64,000 bases of DNA from Cryptococcus deneoformans JEC21 (Eukaryota; Basidiomycota; Tremellomycetes; Tremellales; Cryptococcaceae): assembly GCF_000091045.1 (NCBI RefSeq), contig NC_006686.1:867501-931500 (forward strand), in the 5' to 3' direction. Shown here piece by piece: positions 48,535 through 61,400 of this stretch. The first letter of the stretch is position 1; the number at the start of each line of letters is the position of its first letter. The translations under genes and the position numbers were made by a program. The notes below the pieces were generated by a model. That model did no database searches. It saw only the letters and a program-made list of their open reading frames with translations, and had not been told where the DNA came from.

Positions 48535-49134
48535 CAGGCATTATGCCGAATAGAAATCAATACAGCCTACATGCAACTTACACTTAATGTGAAATCAGGT
48601 CCTCACGGACGATGTGTAACAGTACTCCCGTGGGTGGATCGTGGTGCAGAACTGTTACGGAAAATCGAATTGTACTGGTTTTCTGACAATTGACGATCAC
48701 GAAGTGATATCTCTTGTTTGAGTGGCTAACCACACTATACTCTATTGAATATGTTCATATATTGATGCTATGTATGATGGCAGGCAGACCGTTTACAACA
48801 AAAATATGCTCTACTTTGCTACTTTTACACACATTGCAAACTCTACAGCAAGACAAACTCAAAAGGCAACATGACCATTTGTAGACTTTTTTGTCCTATT
48901 CTTTTCAAAGCTTATTTATCCGTTTTGCCTTTCCATCTTCCAAAGAATCTATTTATTGTTGCAATGATTGGGAGTCCAGTCAGCGTTGTTTCCGTGATTG
49001 ATCACTCCAAGATTTACTCACCCGTGCCATACCACTCTATGTTCTCCCTGAAACCCTTCTGAAGCATCGGCTCTGAAAGAATGAACGGGCATGATGCTGT
49101 TTTTTATTCAACAACATCAGCAGGTGGGTTATTA
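48535..49134. other. Intergenic stretch between convergent genes
   Basis: AT-rich 600 bp between the stops of NAA25 and the OCH1-like gene. The open frame at 48871-49062 has no recognisable motif. Probably only 3' untranslated sequence and terminators. Confidence 0.45.
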
Positions 49135-50521
49135 TTACCAGGAATTGAGACCAACGTACATCACATCTCCGATTTGTAATGGCTCCTTGAGACCTGAGGC
49201 CTGGGCTGGATGAAATCCGTAACGAACGAAGAGGTATCGGAAAACGGCATCGGTGCTGGGGACGATATGTGTTATCAGCAAGGGTGGCGTTTGATGTTTG
49301 ACACGGAACGGGTCGGGAGAACCTACAATGCGCCTGGACCTGACCAGTTCAATATGTTTACATCTTCTTTTCTGACTTGATCATTGTTTGATTTCATCAG
49401 CCTTATTTCTTCCGACTTTTTCAGGGCCATTCCGATCACGTCCAACAGGACGGGATGTCCTCTATTGGCCATAATTGTCCATTGAACGATCTGGATAGAT
49501 CTTGCGAAAGATTGTTCTCTCCAGTTTGCTCCGGTGGACAATGCATCGGATTCAATGGCAACAACCAATGAGGGTTTAGAGGTTGAAGGGGTTGAAGGAA
49601 GTGTTTGCGAGGAGGGATCTTGAATGATGGATATCAGTTGCGGGATGGCCGTAAGAAGGGGAGCAACTGGAGCGACGGTGGGACTACGGGCCCACTGGGC
49701 GATGGGAAGGACACTGGCTGTATCTGTATCGGTGTAAACGCCACCGTTGAGCAAAAGGACAAGGTACCTGCAGGTATAGCAGAAAGCAAAATCAGCCAGT
49801 CGTCTTTATACAGCTTTTCACCTGGAGGTGCAACTTGGGATGCAACCCACCTGAATAAATCCGCACGAACCACCCCGTAGCTTTCCTTCAGAGCCAATAA
49901 TTCCTCTTGTGCTTTAGTTTTAACCTCTCCAGCACCCAACCTATCTTCCAGCCAGGTATCAATCTCCGCATCATTTACAAACATGGTGGTCCATTCCGGA
50001 TTTTGGGTGATCCAGGATTGAAACTGCTCAGGAAGCTGTTGAGGTTCCAAAAGATCGGTTGTGTAAATGAATTTGGGAATAGCTGTTTCACTCCCTTGCT
50101 CTCGGGGCAAGAGGGATGTATATGAAAGAACGGTTTGGAGGGTGGGGTGATCCGCATTAGATCCTTGAGGCTCCTGGAGAAACTCTTGCCAGATATTTTC
50201 CAGGTAACTGGCATAGCTTTGCAAAGTCCAATTTTCTCCAAGGTCTATTCCAAGGTCCCTTTTTGCGCCAGTGGCATCGAAAAGTCTATTTGATTCAGCG
50301 ACATGTCTAGCGCCAGCATCAAGAAGGTTCTGGATTGAGATGGCAGCATTTCCTCTGCAGCCCGGTGTTCGCTCGCCCTTGACAAGTGCGGTAGGTACGA
50401 AATTGAGAATAGAGGTGGAGTTGGCGAAAAGGGAGAAGAGAGAGGATAATGCGAATATGATGAAAAGAAGGGCGAGGATCGGGGAGAGGAGGCGGGGATG
50501 TGGACGGGTGGCGAGGGGCAT
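49135..50521 (-). CDS. OCH1-family alpha-1,6-mannosyltransferase-like glycosyltransferase
   Basis: Type II Golgi glycosyltransferase with the DXD sugar-binding domain of the OCH1/HOC1 family. It starts at 50521. Residues about 10-35 are a single hydrophobic anchor (LLSPILALLFIIFALSSLFSLF). The luminal part has IPKFIYTTDLL, SWITQNPEWTTMFVND, ESYGVVRADLFR and, across an intron, YLVLLLNGGVYTDTDTA with the DTD motif. Then come ALSTGANW, VQWTIMANRGHP and, across the last intron, GPGAFTDAVFRYLF. About 400 residues with three introns. Whether it starts outer-chain mannosylation or acts elsewhere cannot be told from sequence. Confidence 0.85.
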
Positions 50522-50824
50522 GGAAGACGGTTCTGCTGCAGTCGGAATAAGAGAGTAATGGACATGAATGCATGTAGCTGTGATACCATTTCGGTCTACT
50601 ATTTATAGGTTTATGCATTTCCAAAGCCCTGGGCCAAGTCAAAATCTGGAAGGTAACGAGAAGTGCACAGTAATATAAGCAGCGCCGTCGCAGGGCAGCT
50701 GCGCAGGCAAATCGAAACGACGACGCAAAGAAAATTGCGATATCCTACCACGCGCTGCCGTACTACGTAGCTAGATGCATACACCTGGAGTACTATACAC
50801 AAATGGAATACGTTGCAGCGGTCA
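50522..50824. other. Short intergenic stretch upstream of the OCH1-like gene
   Basis: Promoter of the OCH1-like gene and 3' region of the CBP4-like gene. I see no gene or repeat. Confidence 0.4.
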
Positions 50825-51353
50825 TCAATGCCTATCCGGAAAAAGAGGTTTGCGCTTAGTATTGAGCTGGTCACCCCAGACGACCTGGTCCTTCTCGCCG
50901 GCTTCCTGCAGCACACAGTACCGTTAGGCAGTCCTTGGCTACGATGGACCTGGCCACTCACCTCTAACCGCTCTTTCATTGTCTGGCTCCCTTCTCGGTG
51001 GCGGACGATCTGGTCCATCTTGTTCTTTAATTGGGGAGAGAGTTGCTGTATGCACTCTTTCAGTTCCCGCTTTGGATACGCTGTGTCATAGCACTCACGC
51101 TGTACAGCTCCTTTTCGCTAGGGACGGTTTCTGCGATAACGAGTCAGACTAAATCGGCGTCAAGACGGACAGATCGTACTTGACTGGAGCCATACACCAG
51201 CCCCAATGACTGTAGCAGAGGTGAGCTTGAGGCGTGCAAGGATGCTCGCAGCGGGGACTCACTGAGCGACGAATATACTGTGAACCTGTGCGCGGGGTCA
51301 GCGAGGATGTGTGGGCGGAGAGCGACGTACTTTGCCCAGCGGACTGCAGCCAT
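50825..51353 (-). CDS. CBP4-like mitochondrial inner-membrane assembly protein (probable)
   Basis: Small gene split into about six short exons, start 51353, stop 50825, about 93 residues. Spliced by eye: MAAVRWAKFTVYSSL, then IIGAGVWLQ forming one N-terminal membrane helix. Next, SKTVPSEKELYS joins to CIQQLSPQLKNKMDQIVRHREG, then TMKERLE and EAGEKDQVVWGDQ. One membrane helix followed by TPxxEELY...LSPELKxKxxxxR and a closing charged segment before VW is the layout of Cbp4, a cytochrome bc1 assembly factor. The exon joining ELYS to CIQ needs acceptor AAAGAG; a nearby AG breaks the frame. The family call is tentative because the protein is short. Confidence 0.55.
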
Positions 51354-51406
51354 TGTGTGTGGTTGACGAAGAAGATGGTGGGGAGGCGAATTGTGAAGTG
51401 CGGGTG

Positions 51407-51456
51407 GAAGTCCCCCAGTGCGGGAAGTGCCCCAGTGCGGAAGTCCCCCAGTGCCG
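51407..51456. repeat. Three tandem copies of a 17-bp motif in a divergent promoter
   Basis: GAAGTCCCCCAGTGCGG at 51407-51423, GAAGTGCCCCAGTGCG at 51424-51439 and GAAGTCCCCCAGTGCCG at 51440-51456 lie end to end. They fall in the 186 bp between the starts of the CBP4-like gene and 6-phosphogluconolactonase. A partial copy (GAAGTGCGG) precedes them. Regular spacing of 16-17 bp suggests recent tandem duplication; use as protein-binding sites is inferred. Confidence 0.7.
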
Positions 51457-51539
51457 AGCGCCACCGCCCCACGGCCCGCCACCCATTACTTCCGTTTCCC
51501 ATCTCCCGCACTCTGCACTCCACTTCCACCACCCACACA

Positions 51540-52650
51540 ATGCCCCCCCAGCCACCAGCCCCCCCCGTCTTCTACAGCTTCCCGGACACTGAAGTCCTCG
51601 TCGGTGCGTCCCCTGCTCCCCCGCCCGCCCATAGCCGCCCCGCTGACCCCAGCAGACTCCCTCGCCAACTTCGTCGTCAAGGCCCAGCGGGATGCCGTCG
51701 ATAAGCGCGGAAAATTCACCATCGCCCTCTCCCGTGGATCGCTTGCCGCCAATCTGAGGGGATTGGTCGGCCAGCAAAATGTACAGTGGGACAAGTGGTG
51801 CGTATCGTTTCCGCGTCTATCGCGAACCCTGGCTGACCCGCCGACAGGGAGGTCTTCTTTGTCGACGAGGCCGCCGTGCCTCTTGAGGACGAAGATTCCA
51901 ACTACCGCTCAAACTACCTCTCGTTCCTTTCCCATGTACCCATTCCTAGGGAGCAGATTCACACCATCGACATCAACCAGCTTGACGATCTCGAGGAGTT
52001 GGCAGACCAGTACGAGAAGCAGCTTGTGAACCATTTCGCCGCCTCAAACGCCGCGAGGTATCCTACCTTTGACCTGATGCTGTTGGGTATAGGCCCAGAC
52101 GGTGAGACCGCGAGTCTATTCCCGGGGCATGAAATCCTCAGTGAGAAAGACGCATGGGTCAGCTTTATCGATGACGCGCCGCGAGGACCTGCAAGGAGAA
52201 TCACTATGACGTGAGTATCCGCGGATGTACCGACAAGTAGTTGCGATGGACAATCTGGCTGACTTGACTTTTCCTAGTTTCCCTGTCTTGAACCACTGCT
52301 ATAGGGCTGTCTTTGTGGCGACTGGCAAGGAAAAGACTGAGATGCTACATACCATTCTTGATCAGCCTGAAGCTGGACTTCCTTGCTCACGCGTCCGACC
52401 TGCGTAAGTAAATGTCCTCTTACGACTCTGAAACTCGAACTCTGACTTGGCGCAACGTAGCTCTCCCGGTCTCGTATTTTGGTTTGCTGATGCAGCAGCC
52501 GCATCTGCAACTCAGTACCCTCCGACCACTTTCCGATGGATCGACAACGAGAAGGAAGCCCAGGAGGCAGTTGATGCGGCAAAGCGCAGGGCTGCCAGAA
52601 AATTGGCAGAGGCCGACAGTGAGGCAGAAGTACTCAAGAAAAGTGTATAG
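51540..52650 (+). CDS. 6-phosphogluconolactonase (SOL/DevB family)
   Basis: Second enzyme of the oxidative pentose phosphate pathway, hydrolysing 6-phosphogluconolactone. About five exons, about 290 residues. Family blocks in order: [12 protein letters not shown], joined to [33 protein letters not shown] joined to [60 protein letters not shown] joined to [19 protein letters not shown]; and [23 protein letters not shown]. The catalytic-region [15 protein letters not shown] is intact. The ATG at 51540 is the first in frame. Tandem with MPE1 downstream. Confidence 0.93.
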
Positions 52651-53177
52651 AGTAGCGCATGTTCACAAGAGCAAGGATTCGTTTTTCATTACTGTCACTT
52701 AGTCAGCGGAGACTCCGCCTCAGTTGTGTTCCATGCTTCTGACGAATCTGTACATAACTGGCCTCTATCTTCTTTTTATCTTTAAAGGTCGGGCGGGATA
52801 GGTGTAGACGCATTAGTTGATCTTGATATGCTATAGCAAAAGGTGTGAAAAGTGTATAGTTATATGCATTTGCAGGCAGTTACTGGTGCATGAATAAATT
52901 GCTTCCGTTGATACACGCATCTTCTTTATTAGCACTCCGTCTCGTTTCCTCGTCCTCGTCTTCTCACCCACTTTTTTTCATCCTCATAATCGCCTTTCCT
53001 GTCTCGAGACACTTTCCGCCCTCCACACCATCTGCAACACAACGCTCGCTCGCCTTTATATGCAATCGTAGTCTCTCACATTACCCGGATCTCGACATCG
53101 AATTCGCTCGTACCATCGCCACTGCGTTCTTACCTCATCTGTCTCTCATTTAACACCTTTCTCATCGATCCTTCACC
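52651..53177. other. Intergenic stretch upstream of MPE1
   Basis: Holds the 6PGL 3' region and the MPE1 promoter, with CT-rich patches near 52960 and 53140. I see no gene. Confidence 0.45.
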
Positions 53178-55259
53178 ATGTCGACAGTATTTTATCGCTG
53201 GGGTGCTGGTCGAGATGAGTCTCGTGTGACTTTCGACGGCACTCACATCTCCGTATTTGATCTGAAGAGGGAGATCATCTTGAATAATAAGATGGGCAAC
53301 GGCAAAGATTTCGATCTCAGCATCTACGACAATGTCACTGGAGAAGGTGTGTGGTGTTTTCTCTTCTCTGTTTTTTGTTTTTTTTTTACATAACATAGCT
53401 AACAACATGGTGTTATCTTTATAGAACTCAAAGATGATAACCAACAAATCCCTCGATCGTCCTCACTCGTAGCCCGCCGTCTCCCCCCATCTTTGGGAAA
53501 AGGTCGCGGTTCTGCAGCAGATTATATTGCTGGTACGACTGCAGCCGAGGCTCTTACAGGCGACCACCGTGTAGAATCCCACGCGCGTCAAGCCATGCTC
53601 GACAAGAATCTGACAAAAGGTATTAGAAGTGCCGGTGGCACATATGGCAGTTTAAGCAAGAGATTTGATGGAAAGGAGGAAAAGCCCGCGGAAAAGGTTC
53701 AAGTGTCCACGGGCGATAAGGATGAAGATGCCAAGATTCAAGCCATCTTGGCGCAAGGTGCAGAGACTTGGGAGCAGATGCAGGAAGACATGTCGGCGTA
53801 GGTTTATCAATCCCAGTCTATTCCATAAGAGCTGTTTGGCGCTGACCTCGCATCTTTTTTTTTCCCTTTTTTCTTCTTCAGTGGCTATCGAGCCCCAGCA
53901 GCAAGAGCTGCACGAGCAAACAAGCCTTCTGGGTCAGCAGTTGCCGGTGCTAGTCAAAAGTATGACTTTAGCCTTGGACCCGAAAAAGAACCGCCGGTCG
54001 GCTATATCTGTTATCGCTGTGGCCAAAAAGGGCACTGGATTCAAAATTGTCCCGAAAACGATGACCCTGCAGCCGCCGAGCGCAAGCGTTTCGTCCGAGT
54101 CACCGGTATTCCCAGGAGTTTCCTCAAGACTGTAGAGACACCTGTCGGAGCCGAAGGTTCTTCTGGTGGTGCTATGCTTACGGCCGATGGTGGATTTGTC
54201 AAGGCTGTACCAGACCAAAGGCAATGGCAAAAGCAAGCAGCGGTCAAGCCGCGCGCCCTGACTGGCGCGGATGTGCGAGATCAAGAACCCCTGGAAGCAG
54301 ACTTGACCTGTCCCTTATGTAAAAAATTGGTTTGGGAAGCTGTCAGGACACCTTGCTGCAATACCGCTTTTTGCGAGGAATGTGTCCAGACATATCTGGT
54401 GGATCACGATTTCGAATGCCCGCATTGCGAAAGCAAAGTTCCAAGTCTGGATAGACTGAAGCCGGATGAAGACTTGCGCAAAAGATCTAGAAACTATGTG
54501 GACCACGAATTACAGAAAAATAAGGACGCAAAGGGCGACAGTGCGGATGGAGATGTCAAGGAGGAAGCTGAAAATGATAAAAACGCCGACGATGTACGTT
54601 CATTTGTCCTACATACGTGTTCCATCTTTTCTGACCAGTGCTGTCACGTAGTCCGAGGAAGGTTCTTTAACACCTAAAGAGCAAAATAAGAACCAGATTC
54701 TAGGCGCTGATGGTCAGCCACTCAATTCGGATTTGCTCGATCCTCATATGATCCAAAACTATCTCTTCGGAGTAAGGTTTTTTTGTCCATCCCCATTTAT
54801 TTCGTTCATTTCTGCTAATATCTTTCACCACCGCAGGCTAAGAAGATGCTTCTCAACCCGGATCTTAACCCTGCCGCCCGAGCATTGTTGACAACACAAA
54901 TGCAGACTCTCCAGGCCAACTTGCTTCAAATGCAGATGATGGCTATGATGAACGGCATGGGCATGGGTGTCGGTTTACCGTTAATGGGAGGGCAAAATAA
55001 TGTTGGAGGCGGTCAGACAGGAATAGGGCTGAATGGGGCAATAGATAATAGTATGGCCATGCGAGGGAGACCAGGGTTCAGAGGGGGGTTCAGAGGTAGA
55101 GGAATGGCCACTGGACAAGGATTTCAAAGAGGTCCTCTGGGACCGGCCGCTCAAGGTGGTATGGGTATGGGAATGATGAACAGGCCCAATGTGCCTGCCA
55201 AGAGAGGAGCAGACGTAGAGTTGGGAGGAGAGGCAAAGCAGCCCAGAACTGGAGTATAA
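53178..55259 (+). CDS. MPE1: mRNA 3'-end processing factor MPE1 (RBBP6 family)
   Basis: Subunit of the cleavage and polyadenylation factor. About six exons, roughly 590 residues. The N-terminal DWNN ubiquitin-like domain spans about residues 1-80, with VFYRWGAGRDESRVTFDGTHISVFDLKREII, then IPRSSSLVARRLPP. A CCHC zinc knuckle follows (CYRCGQKGHWIQNCP). Next is the RING/U-box: LTCPLCKKLVWEAVRTPCCNTAFCEECV and CPHCESKVPS. The tail is rich in Met, Gly, Asn and Arg with RGG-like patches (GFRGGFRGRG), ending at 55259. Domain order DWNN-knuckle-RING is the family signature. Convergent with the SUZ12-like gene. Confidence 0.95.
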
Positions 55260-55443
55260 AGATCATTGCGCGGATCATTGCTATAGATGCATCATTGCGC
55301 ATGCAAGCAACATGCTTAGCCAGTGTACAACGATTGATTATATTATGATGTATTGCGATATGCATAAATGAAATGATTTATATACAACTGTTCTTAAGAA
55401 GCTATGCGAGAAGATAGATGAATCTAAATAGGACACAGGGTTT

Positions 55444-58400
55444 TCAAGTCTCCCTGCTTGGCTCATCGAAATAAGATCTTCTAAGGCGATTCCAGTACTG
55501 ACAGGCACCAATGTAGTCTGTCAATAAAATATGTCTATTCTGAAAATGAAGCTGTGAAATAGTCAGAATCATGATATTCCAAATTTTGACAGCCGTCTAG
55601 ACGGCGTGGACTCACATGCAAATAGTCCTTCACCTCATAAGACAATTTTGCGCGGCTCATTATGACTCCATAGCTGTCCAGCCAGAGCTTTAAGTACCCT
55701 GCCTTGTTATATGCCGGTATAGGTCTAATAACAGCATTATCATTAGGGTGTAAAATCCTGGTAGAGAAATGAATCAAGAAACCCCTTACCCTTTCTGATG
55801 AACCCATCGATTCCAGCAACAAGCCAGGAACCGTCGTTTATGGGAAAGCTGTTCAATTTATAATATTAGTACATCGATGAAAAACATGATCTGGAATCTT
55901 ACATGATGCTGTATCCAAATCAAAGACTATTCATCAAAGGCTACGTCAGTCACAGTCAACAATACCAAGACAACTCAACTCACCTCTTGATGTCTAATCA
56001 AATGTCGAACTCGCCCTCCATCCCATACTTTATCCAGTTCACCCATAAAGTCTATTAAAGTTCCCGGCTCTAATGAGGAGCTCCACTCAGTCCACTGGTT
56101 TACTCGTTTACCCATGTAAGGGCCAGCATGACCAGTCTTGGTGAAGGGACGTAGGTCTTCAATAGCTGGCGGACTATCACGAAGTTGAGAACGAGATTGA
56201 CCCGAAATGTTTGTTGGCGATTGGTGAGAATGGTTAGATATAGATGTCTCTGGCCCAGCCAGTATTGTGATACTCTCATCATTGCTTGAATCATCGAAAT
56301 GAGAAGCAGGCTGGGCATTCATGAAAGCTAAATTGGCCTTTGCTTCTGTAAATTTCGAGTCAGAAACTGGCTCTGACGTATCAGCCAGCCTAATGGAGCT
56401 CTCCTCTAGAGGAACTTTCGCATTTCCTGTGGAGGATGAAAGGATCGGTTCCAGCGATTGTTCAGGGATCATGAGCTTAGACAAAACGCAGGGTTCTTGG
56501 AAGTCGTCATGCCTTGGAGACATAGAAGGAGAAGGAGCTGGCATTTGCCAGGCCGACGTTGTTATGGGACCTATGGAAGGCGATTCTGTCCGCGCATCTC
56601 TCGAAACATCGGTTTCAAAGTCAGACAAGAGTCTAACATCTTCGAGTTCTGGGGTAAACAATCGGCGAAGTGAGAGGTCATCCAGCTGTTGGCAAGATGG
56701 TGACCCAGAGCCGGATCCTTCAAGAGCTGAGAACCTACGAGCAATGACGGACTGGCTTTGACAGGGTCCCGGAGACATAGGCTGATCATCCAATTGAGAC
56801 ATGGAGGCGCCTCCTATGGTTCCAAGACACTGACCTTCGGTATTTGTACAAGGTGATTGCGGAGAGGTCGAAGCAGCAGACCTTCCCTGACTTGATTCAA
56901 CTATGGAAAAAGTTGTATCTCTCTTCAGAGCAGATGCAAAGCCTGGTGGCTCATAAAGTTGGGGAGACTTCTGGGAACTAGTTGAAGACGAGATGCTTTT
57001 GAAAACGCCATTTGACTGATGCGTAGATCGAGGAGATAACGAGATGGAGGGTAAGCTGTACAAGGGGCAAGCCGTAGAATCGGATGACTCAGTATTGATA
57101 CAGTTGCCAGCAGCAGGAGGTAATGGAGAGCCAACCCCGAGAGCATCAAAGTTGGAGAGGACAGTTTCTGCGAATGGAATCGGGAAGGAAGTAATTTTCT
57201 CAATCTGAACATCTTGAGTCGCTAAAGTTGGTGGCGGCGGTTGTGCAAGGTTGGCAGATAATGAAGGCGACCTTGTGACGCTAGAACTCTTCTTCAACGG
57301 TTCAGATGACGATACGCATACTTGGGGGGAGGATAGTTGGCCGGGGACTGTCAAAATGGGCGGTCGAGTAAACTTAGTAAACTCATCAGTAGATGCAATA
57401 TCGTCGGTGTATGATGCCGGCAGGCGGTTCTCAAAGGAAACAGGTGAATCTTGCACCGATAAAGTCTCCGGCAAGTTATTTAGTAGATGTGAAGGCGTTC
57501 CACCGGTATGAGGAGAGACTTGTCCCGTTAGATGCGTTAAATCGCCCGCAATAGTCGAGAAAACTTGAGAAGCATCATGGCGCTTCACGAAAATGACGCA
57601 GTCCGGTAATGTTATAACCTACAAGTGTCATCAGATCATTGCATTGCGCACAGGGGGGATCAGTTGACTTACCATCTCCGCCCCGTTGCCGCTAATTAGC
57701 ACTGCGCATTCATACTTATGATAGTGCTTGATGTGCACTGCTAACTCGCTCATGTCGTTAAGGTCCCCGACATCCTCTTCTAGCCCGCACAGCCCACATT
57801 TCCAGCCATCCACTATCTTTTCTTGAGTCGCATTGCCTTGTACGTCTTTGAAGATGTAAAGTAGATTTAGAATGCGTGGCCTTCGAGGTATGACACGATT
57901 TGATAACGGCTCGAGGGGTAAGGCTGCGGGATCAAGGCTGATATTCGACTCCAATGCCAGGTTGAAGCAAAGAGCTCCGTTCCGGTCTCTCATGTGAGCA
58001 ATATCGGCAATAGGAAGCAGAAATCCGTCTGGAGATGTTATCGACATAGGGGATGAGATGTAACTACCTTGCGAATCTTGTCCAACATAGAGATCGACAT
58101 GAAATCGTAGCTGGAGATGAGTGGATCTATTTGCCCTCAGAAATGTTCCATCTAAAATGAGAGGTAGAGGGGTTTGGTAAAGCGCCATGTCGCGAAGAGG
58201 GAGAGTGACGTCGTGGAGAGGTTTTGGATCCTAAAGGAGGTCAGTGAAGGACAAAAATGAGATTGCAAAGGCAAAAAGCCACTAACCGATTCCCACGAAA
58301 CTCTGATCCTAGCGCGATCCAACCCAGCCACCAAACCAGACCCTCCGTCGACAGGAACAATCCTGCTGATCGTGATATTGATTAGGCGACCTTGTCTCCT

Positions 58401-61400
58401 ACAGGAAGTCAGCCCGCCGTAAACCAAGCGTGATGTAGCCGGTAACTTACATTGTCTTCAATTGACTTTCCCGTGCCACTAGATCCCGCTTCAACGTTCC
58501 GAACCCGACATTACGCATATCCAAAGTCATTTCGCCTTTTTTGATCCTCATGCATAGCTCTCGGACTTGACCTTCCTTTAGTCGTTGTTGGAATTTGACA
58601 GATGATGGTTTATTAGGGAATTCATTTGATGCTAAACCAGACAAACCGGCACGAACGTTCCGAGGTAAAAACGGTTTCCTAGTTGTTACAGGGTGATGCC
58701 GTGATATGTATTCTGAAGCAAACGGATGTCGAGGTTGGTTGTGCAGCAGTCTGCGAGAAAAAATAGATAGCTTGGATTGAGGCGCAAATCCTCGCGGTAT
58801 CAGATGGATATCATTCTGGACTTCGGGTACCCGATGAGAGAATGCGGAATCCTGCGACAGATTCATGAGACTCAACTTCGATACATCAAGCGATGGCAGA
58901 AGATCGGAAGAAATGGGAAGTTGAGAAGGGATGTCGTTTGTATGCGAATGTTCATGAACTGTTTGAGGGACAGAAATAAGAGCAGACGATATTACAGGTA
59001 ATTGCGAGGCTGCCTCCATATCGAGATTCGATGACTGCGACCCTGAAACAGAGGACGAACGATCATTGTCTGGTTGCGAGGTTTCTTCGATTTGCTTTGA
59101 AACCGTCTCTCCTACCTCCACCGACCTATTTCTACCCACCTTCGAGGCCTCTGCGATATTGGAACCGATAGTAGACAAATGTACTTGGCTGTTTTCGACT
59201 ATGGCTTCCGGCTCGAATGCGTCAATAAGCAACCGAGGATCCCCGACAGTATTCAATCCGTTGATTCTATCCCTTGGCGAAATAGATCCGTTTTGGTCCT
59301 CTGTTGCACCCGTCTGCAGAATCGACTGCAACTGAGCTCCGTCTAGGATAGAATCGCCGGGAGTACTTTTCAAGGCGCCCTCAGCATTCGTCCGTAAGCC
59401 TAGCGTGTATTGCCGAGCCACAAGCAGATGCCCTGCTTGCTCAGAGCCAACCATGCTCGCTGAAGGACGCGATCCAGGTTCTGAAGTATCCAAAGCAGAA
59501 TGGGGCGGATGTGGGCGGTCCGGGAAATGGTGGCTTTCGGTAAAATGCTCGCTAGATGCTAAAGGCACCAAAGCTGACTCACGGGGGTGTGGGTTGAACA
59601 ACTGTGAACGAAGGCCATCAAACGGGGTAAGTACAGGCCGGGAGCGATCACCATCAACAGGAATACGTAAAAGCTAGGAAAGCTTTACTGTTAACTATGC
59701 GTTATACTGTACTTCTATCAATTGACGTACTAGTCGACCAAAGATCCTTTGTATCATTGATTTTAAATCATCCCATGGATAGACATTGGCGATAAATGAT
59801 CCTGACCGTCCCAAATGAGGATTCGACATATTCTGGATCTCCGAGAAAAACTTCTCGTTGTTACCATCTCTTCTTTGAATCATGGATAAATGCTTGTCAA
59901 CATTGTTATTGATCCAAGTCTTAAGCGGCACAGTCAGACGCCCCACGTCAAGGAGGGCTTCTAAGGCGTTAAGAATATCATCGTCGGCGATAACGCAGGT
60001 ATCTCTTTCTTCCCAGTATATGCAGGATATGATATGGGTCAGAAACGGTGACCATTCTGTCCTGGTGATGATTCTGAGCTTGACCGTAATAGCGGCTCCA
60101 TCCCAATGAGGAGAAAGTTGGATGAGACGTCGGCCGGCGCTTCGCTCTTCAAGTGTCCTTTGACCTTCAAGTCAGTGTGCTGCCAACAAGGCATGATACC
60201 TAAGACTTACCAATCTTTTGTGACGGCTTTCAGATCCGGTTCAAAACGCAATTCTATGGATGACCATGTGAAACGGCCTTCCGCATGTTGCTCTTCCGTG
60301 CCAAATTCCTTTGTCTGTCTATCTTCATTGGTTAGAGGAAATCGCTGTGCATCATCATCCAAAGCCCTTAAATTGGATGTATAAGAACCCGGTTGATCGG
60401 AGGGTGGGAGCTGTTGATACGAACATGATGACGGCATTGGCGATGGCAGCAAGTTTTGGGTGGAAGAAGTCGGATTTATACCTTGAGGGGGAAGAAATAA
60501 TGTTGCCTCATTTGATAGCGTAACTCTAGTGCTGAAAAGTTGCGAAAGAGGTGCATCATGTGGCGCCAAGACAGGTGGGCAATGGTCACCCTCACCGTCT
60601 CTTGGAAGGCGCACGACCTGTAGTTCAACAAAACACTCAGCTACACCAGCTACGGCCACACATATCAACAACCTACGGATACTTACAAGGTTTTTTATTA
60701 TATCTTCTATTATAGACCCTAGATCCTCCCACAGATAGAATTCGCTTCCCGTTTCAATCTTCTTTCCTACGTTGAGGGGACTTGACATTTCAGCTATTCT
60801 GCCGAGAAATCTCGCCCCATCTTCATTATCTCTCAAAACAATGATTCCCGTGCGCTTTTTGTAATGATTTCCCAACCAATTAGCCTGAACGTTTGCGAGT
60901 CTATCGAACCCCAACAAGACTTGAAACACGCTAGATACACTTGTCGCTGGAAAGACATATATGTTTCTTTCCTTCCAGAAGAAGCAAGGCAGACAGCTTG
61001 AACGATGATTCACGGCCTCCATCTCAGATATCGCGTGCGCTTCTACCTGAAGCAGCTTGCCTTGCAAGTCCCTTCTCAAGAGAACCAGCCGTCTATGAGC
61101 TGATCGTTCTTCCGGGGTCCTGGAAGGGACGCCACAATTATTACATGTTTAAAGCTTCACACAATGGAACGGCACTCACCAGTTCTGTGTCATTTCGGTT
61201 AAGTCTCCTTGGATGCTTAAAGTAACAGGCGACCACTTGGCTGAAGCAAGCGAATCTAGCCAGGTAGGATTCAAGTTTTGTGACGAAGTACCCAGATCCA
61301 CCGCCGTTTGTGCTCTGGATCTTGCGTTTGTTGCATCTAGCAAATGTGTGGTTAAAGGCCTGTTATCGAAGACAACCGGTGAACACGCCTCATTCCGCGA

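Noticed and set aside
48871..49062. Plus-strand open frame between NAA25 and the OCH1-like gene
   Set aside because: Short, AT-rich, no motif, and no splice partner found.
57631..61079. Treating the SUZ12-like interval as several separate genes
   Set aside because: Each open block joins the next in frame through short GT-AG introns, with no intervening stop, promoter-sized gap or fresh start.
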